Shown: in pieces, positions 1-5,762 of the stretch
How positions within the stretch are numbered: position 1 is the stretch's first letter
Layout of the letters: every line of letters starts with the position of its first letter
Assembly: GCA_036843405.1 (NCBI GenBank)
Contig: DAITSJ010000038.1
Span: 1-9,249, forward strand
DNA from: DGNJ01 sp002388905
Lineage (GTDB): Bacteria > Pseudomonadota > Gammaproteobacteria > Pseudomonadales > Porticoccaceae
DNA: 9,249 bases
Direction of reading: 5' to 3'
Notes under the pieces: model-generated
Told to the model about the DNA's origin: nothing
Database searches by the model: none
What the model saw: only the letters and a program-made list of their open reading frames with translations
Position numbers and translations under genes: made by a program

Positions 1-314
1 GGGTCTCAAAGCATGTTCCTCGCGATCTGGGATCGCTCCCACACCGGTAGCTGCCCCGGGGAAACCCTCCTCCCTGTGGGAGCGGTCCCCGACCGCGATA
101 AACCACCGGGTCTCAAAGCATGTTCCTCGCGATCTGGGATCGCTCCCACACCGGTAGCTGCCACCGGGGCAAACCCTTCCCTGTGGGAGCGGTCCTCGAC
201 CGCGATAAACCACCGGGTCTCAAAGCGTGTTCCTCGCGATCTAGGATCGCTCCCACACCGGTAGCTGCCGCCGGGGAAACCCTCCTCCCTGTGGGAGCGG
301 TCCCCGACCGCGAT
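1..314. repeat. REP/BIME-like tandem array 1, 107-bp units
   Basis: Three tandem units begin at 1, 108 and 215, so the period is 107 bp; the array is probably cut by the window edge. Each unit has two inverted REP-like elements. The minus-oriented ones (ending CTCCCAC) are at 20-42, 127-149 and 234-256. The plus-oriented ones (starting GTGGGAGCGG) are at 76-98, 183-205 and 291-313. Each REP holds a 6-bp stem with a 3-nt loop: GCGATC/GATCGC in minus copies and GCGGTC/GACCGC in plus copies. The GTGGGAG head followed by a palindrome resembles Pseudomonas-type REP elements, which are usually mobilised in trans by RAYT (TnpA-REP) transposases; none is encoded here. The array lies just past the prsT stop codon, so its hairpins could shape the 3' end of that mRNA (inference). 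Long open frames across it are by-products of GC-rich palindromes. Confidence 0.9.
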
Positions 315-381
315 GGACCGCCCTGACAATAACTCCATAGGCAGGGGTGAACCACACTTGGGCTTCAAGCCACCATGCTAT

Positions 382-3240
382 TTATAGCTGTCCCGACATT
401 TTGCCTTCGACGGTCGACAAAAGGCGCTTTGCCTTGTCATGGTGATCGCTGCCTTTGCCGTCATTTAATATGCTTAAGAGGGCGGTTCTGGCCTTCGCCA
501 ACTGGTTTTTCTCGAAATAGGCGTAGGCCAGGTGATATCGAATTTCCGGATTATTGGGAGCCTGGTGGACGGCCAACTCCAGGATGTTCAGGGCTGATTC
601 GGTTTCGCCGGCCTGAAGCAGCACCCAGCCATACGTATCCATAATTTCCGGTCTGTCCCGGTTATTGAGATACGCTTTCCTGGCGTATTTTTTGGCGGTA
701 TCGATATCGGTTTCCAGGTAGAGCAAGGCAAGATTGTTGGCGATTAGCGGGTTGTCGGGAAAGTCCGTCGCCGACTCTTCGTAGAGTTGGATCGCTTTAT
801 CGGTATGTCCAAGCGCCTGATGGGCTGTGGCCAAATGCAGTTTAAACCGGCTGTCTCCGGGGAACGAAGCCAGGTAGTCGGAGAGCACGGCCACTGATTT
901 TTCAGCATGCCCGGTTTTCTGGTAAAGCATTGCCAGCCGCTCGGTAAGAAATCTCGTTTTCTCCTTCCCGTAAGCGGTCTCGAAAAATGCCAGGGCCTTT
1001 TCCGGCATGCCCCGGGACAGGTAGAACTCGCCCTTCAGTTGCGGTGCGATATATTGTCCGGGCAGTGCTTTTTCCGTGTAATCGATGAAATCTTCCGCTT
1101 CCTGCTGGCGGCCGGTCTGGAGTAAGAGGTTGAACTTTGTGATCAGCAGCGGGATATAATCCGGCGCGTAGACCAGTGCCTCGTTGGTCATTTTGAGCGC
1201 CACCTGTGGATTTTCGGGTATCTCCTTGTGAATCAACTGCAGGCGGATATCGATCCTTTCCGGGCGAAGCACCAGAAGCTGATTCATAAAGCTCTCTGCC
1301 TTGGCGGTGTTTCCCTGCGCCTGATGGAGCCTTATCAACAAATCCAGTGGCCCGGGGTTGTCCGGATGCGCCTGGTGGAAACGCAGTAACAGGTAGGAGG
1401 CTTTATCATAGTTTTTGTTATCGAGATAATATTCACCCAGTCGCTGAACCGGTTCGAAGGCGGCCGGATTCACCGATCTCGCCTTTTCCAGCAATGTCAG
1501 AAACTCCCCCGCATCGCCCCTGGCAAGATTCAGCTCCGCGAGTTCGATCAATGCCCGCATATGCCCGGGATCACGGCTTAGGACTTTGCGGTATAACGCC
1601 TCGGCTTGATCATCCTGTTGTGCATTGCGATGGAATTTTGCGCGAGCCATCAGCGCGGGAATAAAGTCGCCGTCCATGGCCAGCGTTTCTTCAAGGCTCT
1701 TTGTAGCTGCCTGGAAATTGCCCAGGGAGTTGAAGGCGACAGCCTTGATGAAGTGCAACTCCGCACTGTCGGGGAATTGCGCCAGCCCCCTTTCGATGGC
1801 ATTGAACGCTCTTTCGAAGTCGGAGGCCTTGATGTAAGTAAGTGCCATTAACTGGATGTTGGTCTTCGAAAGGGCGCGCTTTTCATTTTCAATGGCATTG
1901 TAATATTGAACGGCGGTTTCAATATCATCATTGACCAACGCAACTGTGGCGTTTCTTTCCTTCATGCCCAGATTGTCGGGGTCCAGTTCCAGGGCCCGGC
2001 GAAAGTAGGGCAAAGCCTGGTCGTAGTCGCCATTTTTCAGGTAGGCCTGCCCGAGAAGATCAAGAATGGTTGCCGAAACAGTACCGGAATTTTCTGTATA
2101 GGATCCCAGTAGATCGATGGCCGATCTGAAGTCATTCAGGTGGAAATAGGTGGCGGTTAACATCAGGGTGATGGTCTGGTTGTTCCCGTTTGCGGCCAGG
2201 TATCGGTTGAGGTAGTGATGGGCGGCTTCGTACTGCTGTAAAGCGAAATTGGCCGTGCCGGCGGCCAGGTGGCCCAGGTCCTGGTCAGGCAATACCTTAA
2301 GGACCTTTTCGGCGGCATCGAGTGCGTCCTGATAGTTGTTTTGCTCCATATAAAGCCGCGACAGAAGGAAATTGGCATTGGGCTGGAACTCGTGCTTGTC
2401 GAGAATCTTATTGACGTCGGTCATCGCCTGGCCGTAATTGCCAAGTCGGAAATGAAATTCCGCGCGGGCCAGCCGGGCGCGCAGGTTTTCCGGCGACTGG
2501 TCGAGTAGTTCGTCGAGAACGGAAATGGCCTCTTGCAGGTTGCCCTTGATGGACAATGCCTGGGCGCGGGTCAATTTTGCTTCTTCGTCTTCAGGTATCG
2601 ACGCGAGGGCCTTGTCGGAATAATCAAGGCTCAGGTCCAGTTGCTGATCGAGAATGGCGAGCTTGGCCATACCGACATTGGCGAAGGAATTTTCAGCGTA
2701 TTCCAGCGCTCTGGTAAAGCTGTCGCGGGCCTCCTGCTTGTTGCCCAAACCAAGATGGGCATGACCGACCAGTGCCAGGGCATCGCTTTTCAGAACCGGG
2801 GATTCGAATTCATCAGGCTGCACCAGGTTCAGGACAGTATCGTTACTGCCAGTTTTCAGGTAGCTCCGGCCGAGGGTGGGAATAATCCTGGCGGGATCAA
2901 CCCCCAGATCAAGGGCTCTTTTCAGTTCTTTCGCGGCCTGTTCAAACTGCCCCTTTTCGAAAAGCAGCTTGCCAAGCAGGTAACGGCCCTCGGCGTGGTC
3001 GGGTTGTTTCTGCAAAAGGTTTTTCAATGTGATGATGGCGCTGTTGGTCTCGCCTTCAGCCTTATATTCCCTGGCTTTGGCGTAATCCTCGTCCATCAGT
3101 GCCATGCCCTGTATCGGCAACAGGGCAATGATGCCGGCCAGAAGCAAAGCCGGGATCAGTCGCGTTAAGCTCGGGTCAGGGGAAGAGTGGCAATAATAAA
3201 TTTGGCGTGTTTTTTTATCAGACATGCTTTTATCAGACAT
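382..3240 (-). CDS. prsT: PEP-CTERM system TPR-repeat protein PrsT
   Basis: A 952-residue exported protein made almost wholly of tetratricopeptide repeats. I chose the ATG at 3238-3240 because AGGA lies 8 nt upstream (3249-3252); the reading frame stays open to a TTG at 3328-3330 that has no good ribosome site. Residues 1-27 form a long polar N-region, 28-46 a hydrophobic core, and GMA at 45-47 a likely signal-peptidase site. From about residue 50 to the end, TPR units of about 34 residues follow one another, with G-x-x-x-x-A turns and terminal P-x-x-x-x motifs. Length and architecture match PrsT, the large TPR protein of exosortase/PEP-CTERM loci, thought to act in the envelope during matrix polysaccharide and protein export; its exact role is not settled. 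The divergent neighbour is a PEP-CTERM protein, which supports the call. A different exported TPR protein is the main alternative. Confidence 0.82.
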   Translation of the reverse strand: MSDKSMSDKKTRQIYYCHSSPDPSLTRLIPALLLAGIIALLPIQGMALMDEDYAKAREYKAEGETNSAIITLKNLLQKQPDHAEGRYLLGKLLFEKGQFEQAAKELKRALDLGVDPARIIPTLGRSYLKTGSNDTVLNLVQPDEFESPVLKSDALALVGHAHLGLGNKQEARDSFTRALEYAENSFANVGMAKLAILDQQLDLSLDYSDKALASIPEDEEAKLTRAQALSIKGNLQEAISVLDELLDQSPENLRARLARAEFHFRLGNYGQAMTDVNKILDKHEFQPNANFLLSRLYMEQNNYQDALDAAEKVLKVLPDQDLGHLAAGTANFALQQYEAAHHYLNRYLAANGNNQTITLMLTATYFHLNDFRSAIDLLGSYTENSGTVSATILDLLGQAYLKNGDYDQALPYFRRALELDPDNLGMKERNATVALVNDDIETAVQYYNAIENEKRALSKTNIQLMALTYIKASDFERAFNAIERGLAQFPDSAELHFIKAVAFNSLGNFQAATKSLEETLAMDGDFIPALMARAKFHRNAQQDDQAEALYRKVLSRDPGHMRALIELAELNLARGDAGEFLTLLEKARSVNPAAFEPVQRLGEYYLDNKNYDKASYLLLRFHQAHPDNPGPLDLLIRLHQAQGNTAKAESFMNQLLVLRPERIDIRLQLIHKEIPENPQVALKMTNEALVYAPDYIPLLITKFNLLLQTGRQQEAEDFIDYTEKALPGQYIAPQLKGEFYLSRGMPEKALAFFETAYGKEKTRFLTERLAMLYQKTGHAEKSVAVLSDYLASFPGDSRFKLHLATAHQALGHTDKAIQLYEESATDFPDNPLIANNLALLYLETDIDTAKKYARKAYLNNRDRPEIMDTYGWVLLQAGETESALNILELAVHQAPNNPEIRYHLAYAYFEKNQLAKARTALLSILNDGKGSDHHDKAKRLLSTVEGKMSGQL
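3213..3240 (-). repeat. 15-bp tandem duplication over the prsT start
   Basis: The 13-mer TTTTATCAGACAT occurs at 3213-3225 and again at 3228-3240, a 15-bp period. Read on the minus strand it doubles the first codons of prsT, giving MSDKS followed by MSDKK, so two in-frame ATGs exist (3238-3240 and 3223-3225). Only the outer ATG has a ribosome site at the right distance. Confidence 0.8.
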
Positions 3241-3418
3241 GGCCCGGTTCCTGTCAGTTATCCCTGGATAGGCATCGTTCCCTGTATATAACAAGGAAAT
3301 GACAAATGCTAGTTTAGATTCTTCGAACAATCAGCAGGCGTCAAAATATTTTACAGAAGTTTTCGACGTGGCAATTTTTAAAAATGTAATAGCATGAAAT
3401 TAAAGAAATTTTTTTATT

Positions 3419-3434
3419 TGGCATGGGCTATGCA
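3419..3434 (+). promoter_or_regulatory. Sigma-54 (-24/-12) promoter of the PEP-CTERM gene
   Basis: The 16 bases TGGCATGGGCTATGCA match the RpoN consensus TGGCACG-N4-TTGCW at 14 of 16 positions, counting the four N as matches. The invariant GG (3420-3421) and GC (3432-3433) have the required spacing. Transcription would start at about 3445, leaving a leader of about 80 nt before the ATG at 3527. Sigma-54 promoters need an enhancer-binding activator; for PEP-CTERM genes the known one is PrsR, partnered with the kinase PrsK. Activator sites would be expected in the AT-rich DNA at about 3300-3400; I cannot define them. Confidence 0.75.
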
Positions 3435-3512
3435 ACTTTTTTAAGGCTCAAGTGTTCAGGCTTTCAGGGACTGTATGCATTACCTGAATGAATCAGTAAA
3501 ACAGGAATAGTT

Positions 3513-3518
3513 AGAGGA
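3513..3518 (+). promoter_or_regulatory. Ribosome binding site deciding the PEP-CTERM gene start
   Basis: AGAGGA ends 8 nt before the ATG at 3527 and overlaps the alternative ATG at 3518, so translation most likely begins at 3527. The 3518 start has only a weaker AGGA at 3503-3506, 11 nt away. Confidence 0.7.
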
Positions 3519-3526
3519 TGACAGCC

Positions 3527-4510
3527 ATGTTTACAAAGTTCTTGCGCAATTTGGCATTGGGGTCGGTCCTTGGGTCGTGTGTATTTGCGGTCCATGCAAC
3601 GGATTTGACGTTTTTTGAAACACAAAGGGATACCGACTGGACAAGCACCGGGGTTAGCGGTGTCTCTGGACGTAACAATTCCGGTGACGGCACTGCCGAT
3701 ATCTCACTGACGGGCACTTCGGGTACCATTACCCAGGCCTATCTTTACTGGCACGGCCCGTCGAATGACTCGAATAGTCCGGAAACGGTCAATAGCGATA
3801 TCAACTTTGCCGGCACGGATATCTCCGGCGATTTTCTGGGGATATCCAGTGACAACTGCTGGGGTTTCGCCAACAGTGTCGCCTACCGGGCGGACGTAAC
3901 CTCCCTGGTGAGTGGCGACGGTACATACACCGTCACGGATTATCTCACTAGCAGTTCCACTGCCGACACCAATGGGTTCTCACTGGTTGTTTTCTTCGAC
4001 GATGGTGACGACACCAATAACCGAGACGTGGTGATGTTCGATGGCAACGATTCGAACATCAGCAACCCGTTTGATGCCAACGGCTGGAATATCCTGCTGG
4101 AAGATATCAACTACGCATCCGGCGATGCCGATATGGAGCTTCATGTGGCGGATGGGCAAAGCTTCAGCGACGATGCCCTGGTGGTCAATTCCACCACCAT
4201 CGAGCCCGCCGGCGCCGTCTTCCAGGGGGATACGCTGCCCATCGACGGTACAGCGAGCAGCGGCGGTTTGTGGGATATTCGCGATTTCGACGTGACCAGT
4301 CTGCTGTCACCCGGGCTCAATGATCTGCAATTAACCACTGGTCAGTCAAGTGACTGCCTTGCCTGTGTGCTTATCGCCATTGATCTCCCGGCAGGTGCCG
4401 CGCCTCCGGACCCGGATGATCCGCCCACAGGAGTCCCGGCTCCGGCATCGGCATTCCTGCTGTTGTCAGGGCTTGCACTACTGGGTCGGCAGCTCAGGAA
4501 ACGGGCATAA
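3527..4510 (+). CDS. Secreted PEP-CTERM sorting domain-containing protein
   Basis: A 327-residue exported protein. Residues 1-23 are a signal peptide (basic start, hydrophobic core, VHA cleavage site). The mature part is acidic and rich in Asp, Ser, Thr, Gly and Asn. It contains QAYLYWHGPS, YRADVTSLVSGDGTYTV, GFSLVVFFDD and RDVVMFDGND, a beta-rich pattern that resembles DUF3344-like surface domains (tentative, from memory). A Pro/Asp linker leads to the tail at 303-327: VPAP, a hydrophobic stretch (about 308-320) and the basic end RQLRKRA. That tripartite tail is the PEP-CTERM signal, recognised and cleaved by an exosortase in the inner membrane. Here Ala replaces the usual Glu of PEP, as in VPxPA-type variants of gammaproteobacteria. 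Three mature cysteines (DNCW, SDCLAC) could form a disulfide. The exosortase is not in the window. The gene is probably sigma-54 controlled and divergent from prsT; its specific function is unknown. Confidence 0.85.
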   Translation: MFTKFLRNLALGSVLGSCVFAVHATDLTFFETQRDTDWTSTGVSGVSGRNNSGDGTADISLTGTSGTITQAYLYWHGPSNDSNSPETVNSDINFAGTDISGDFLGISSDNCWGFANSVAYRADVTSLVSGDGTYTVTDYLTSSSTADTNGFSLVVFFDDGDDTNNRDVVMFDGNDSNISNPFDANGWNILLEDINYASGDADMELHVADGQSFSDDALVVNSTTIEPAGAVFQGDTLPIDGTASSGGLWDIRDFDVTSLLSPGLNDLQLTTGQSSDCLACVLIAIDLPAGAAPPDPDDPPTGVPAPASAFLLLSGLALLGRQLRKRA

Positions 4511-4520
4511 CACCGGAGAC

Positions 4521-4536
4521 TACCCCTGACGGGGTA
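4521..4536 (+). other. Small hairpin between the PEP-CTERM stop and its terminator
   Basis: TACCCC (4521-4526) and GGGGTA (4531-4536) form a perfect 6-bp stem with a 4-nt loop, 10 nt after the stop codon. No T tract follows, so it is more likely an mRNA 3'-end structure than a terminator. Confidence 0.4.
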
Positions 4537-4548
4537 TGTGAGCAGCCT

Positions 4549-4590
4549 AAAAAACCGGGCAAGAATCCAGTTCTTGCCCGGTTTGTCCTT
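4549..4590. terminator. Strong intrinsic terminator, apparently bidirectional
   Basis: Arms 4552-4565 and 4571-4584 form a perfect 14-bp stem (core CCGGGCAAGAA/TTCTTGCCCGG) with the 5-nt loop TCCAG. It lies 41 nt after the PEP-CTERM stop codon. On the plus strand the stem is followed by TTTGTCCTT, a broken T tract. On the minus strand it is followed by six T (the A run at 4549-4554), so it is at least as good in reverse. Confidence 0.9.
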
Positions 4591-4652
4591 GAGAATAAAG
4601 ATATTGCCCTGTCCGGTCTTTGTGGGCGATGATCACCATGAGTGGTATTAAC

Positions 4653-4659
4653 AGGGGAG
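4653..4659 (+). promoter_or_regulatory. Ribosome binding site supporting a GTG start
   Basis: AGGGGAG ends 10 nt before the GTG at 4670 and is the only good ribosome site near the front of this frame. It supports the GTG as the true start. Confidence 0.65.
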
Positions 4660-4669
4660 TTTTTTTCCG

Positions 4670-5356
4670 GTGCCTCGATTTATTACATCGAATCTCTCGA
4701 TTTTATTCCTGTGCCTCCTTTGGCTCACCCCGGCTGCGGCGCTGGAAGGCGGCGGTAATTATTTCGGCTCTACCGCTGAACTCAGTGGCTGGATACAAAA
4801 CTATTACCGGAATCCCGATCCCGGGCATTTGCCGGATGCGGTGGAAGTACTGGTAAACGATCCCAGGGCCATGAGCCAGGTCTGGCGGCTGGACTCCCAG
4901 ATTGATTTTCTGGCCGCGGCATCGGACGGCTCCATTCCCGGTGTTGACGAACGTCTTAAATCCGGTGACTTGTCCGCCTCCCAGAGGCTTTTTCTCGAAA
5001 AACTGGCCTACGCAAATGAAAATTATTCTGCCCTGAAACCCCGGGATCCCAACGACATAGACAGGCTCTGGGGACGTTTTTTCGCCACCGGGGATACCTC
5101 GCACCTGGCTGCGATACTTGGGGTACTTGATTATTCGGAAGACGAAATCGACCTGGATTCCAAGTTCTGGCGCTTCCAGGATATAAAGGATACCGCCGTG
5201 GCGCTGGAGATGGTCCAGAAATCCGCCATCTGGTCCCTGAGTGCCAATGCCAAGAAGCATCCCCGTGTAAAGGAATTTTTACAAAATGCCCTGGTTTCCG
5301 GCAAAGTCTCTCCCTCTGCTCGCCAGACGGTACAGATGATACTCGACAATACCTGA
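4670..5356 (+). CDS. Secreted hypothetical protein, mostly helical
   Basis: A 228-residue protein that I do not recognise. It starts with GTG and the product opens with a clear signal peptide: Arg at 3, hydrophobic residues 9-19, cleavage after PAAA at about 24. The Cys at 15 lies inside the hydrophobic core without a lipobox, so it is not an obvious lipoprotein, and the mature part has no cysteine. After a Gly-rich start (EGGGNYFGS) come predicted helices rich in aromatic, Leu and Ala residues, with a Pro/Asp-rich stretch near residues 44-50 and the segment DPNDIDRLWGRFF in mid-protein. A helical-repeat fold is plausible, but no catalytic motif is visible. The gene lies 85 nt after a strong terminator, so it probably has its own promoter, although I could not find one. 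Its place beside prsT and a PEP-CTERM gene suggests an envelope or matrix role (inference only). Confidence 0.8.
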   Translation: MPRFITSNLSILFLCLLWLTPAAALEGGGNYFGSTAELSGWIQNYYRNPDPGHLPDAVEVLVNDPRAMSQVWRLDSQIDFLAAASDGSIPGVDERLKSGDLSASQRLFLEKLAYANENYSALKPRDPNDIDRLWGRFFATGDTSHLAAILGVLDYSEDEIDLDSKFWRFQDIKDTAVALEMVQKSAIWSLSANAKKHPRVKEFLQNALVSGKVSPSARQTVQMILDNT

Positions 5357-5413
5357 TTTTTTGTCTTTTGTTTGCTTTATACACCTACGCCTGATCTGAC
5401 CCGGCATTGATCT

Positions 5414-5429
5414 GCGGGCGTGGGCCCGC
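5414..5429. other. GC-rich hairpin downstream of the secreted hypothetical gene
   Basis: GCGGGC (5414-5419) and GCCCGC (5424-5429) pair around a 4-nt loop. It lies 58 nt after the stop codon of the upstream gene and 31 nt before the REP array. T-rich DNA (5357-5379) precedes rather than follows it, so I do not call a terminator. The rest of 5357-5459 shows nothing I can identify. Confidence 0.35.
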
Positions 5430-5459
5430 TCGATTGGAGGCCGAGGGGTATCTCATCCC

Positions 5460-5696
5460 TCGCGATCGGGGATCGCTCCCACACCGGTAGCTGCCGCCGG
5501 GGCAAACCCTCCCCTGTGGGAGCGGTCCCCGACCGCGATAAACCACCGGGCCTCAAAGCAGGTTCCTCGCGATCGGGGATCGCTCCCACACCGGTAGCTG
5601 CCGCCGGGGCAAACCCTCCCCTGTGGGAGCGGTCCCCGACCGCGATAAACCACCGGGCCTCAAAGCAGGTTCCTCGCGATCGGGGATCGCTCCTAC
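5460..5696. repeat. REP/BIME-like tandem array 2, same 107-bp unit
   Basis: This is the same unit and orientation as the array at 1-314. Minus-oriented REPs are at 5460-5482, 5567-5589 and 5674-5696; plus-oriented REPs are at 5516-5538 and 5623-5645. Period is exactly 107 bp, giving two full units and a 31-bp start of a third that ends about 60 nt before the sirtuin start codon. All three minus REPs carry the loop GGG and both plus REPs the loop CCC, so the units here are more uniform than in array 1. The last minus REP has one change (CTCCTAC for CTCCCAC). A neighbouring plus and minus REP match at 21 of 23 positions when paired, so long hairpins are possible in RNA or single-stranded DNA. 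Confidence 0.9.
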
Positions 5697-5749
5697 ACCG
5701 GTAGCGGCCCCGGCGCCGATCCCATCGTTTACAATGCATCATATAGGCG

Positions 5750-5756
5750 GGAGGTG
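5750..5756 (+). promoter_or_regulatory. Ribosome binding site deciding the sirtuin start
   Basis: GGAGGTG, a perfect anti-Shine-Dalgarno match, ends 6 nt before the ATG at 5763. It overlaps the alternative GTG at 5754, which is therefore rejected. A later ATG at 5781 has only a GGA placed too close to it. Confidence 0.75.
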
Positions 5757-5762
5757 GCTTCC

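Larger units (their letters stand above)
3241..3526. other. Divergent AT-rich regulatory spacer between prsT and the PEP-CTERM gene
   Basis: This 286-bp spacer carries the control signals for both divergent genes. It holds the prsT ribosome site (AGGA on the minus strand at 3249-3252), a 12-bp A/T palindrome at 3374-3385, and a sigma-54 promoter at 3419-3434. In the expected leader there is an inverted repeat, TTCAGG at 3455-3460 and CCTGAA at 3483-3488. I found no convincing sigma-70 promoter for prsT, although a TATATA lies on the minus strand at about 3285-3290. I see no GG-N10-GC match on the minus strand. Confidence 0.6.

Noticed and set aside
1..314. CRISPR array
   Set aside because: The spacers between palindromes are themselves repeated from unit to unit, and no cas gene is present, so this is a tandem REP array.
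6..368. Open frames on both strands across the first repeat array
   Set aside because: They consist of the 107-bp repeat read in shifting frames (107 is not a multiple of 3), with no ribosome site and no protein-like composition; they reflect GC-rich palindromes lacking stops.
2533..3168. 211-residue plus-strand open frame inside prsT
   Set aside because: It is antisense to the TPR repeats of prsT, with no signal of its own.
3241..3330. N-terminal extension of PrsT to the TTG at 3328-3330
   Set aside because: It would put about 57 residues before the signal-peptide core and has no good ribosome site, while the ATG at 3238-3240 has one.
4611..4628. Second sigma-54 promoter upstream of the secreted hypothetical gene
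   Set aside because: GG at 4615 and GC at 4626 are one base too close for the required -24/-12 spacing.
4703..5260. 185-residue minus-strand open frame opposite the secreted hypothetical gene
   Set aside because: The plus-strand frame has a signal peptide and a ribosome site; this one has neither and ends inside the other gene.
5730..5735. TACAAT as a -10 box for the sirtuin gene
   Set aside because: No acceptable -35 element lies 16-18 nt upstream; the region is GC-rich (CCCCGGCGCC).
5377..5742. Open frames on both strands across the second repeat array
   Set aside because: Same reason as for the first array: the peptides are repeat translations such as RSHRGG and VGAIPDRE, not a gene.
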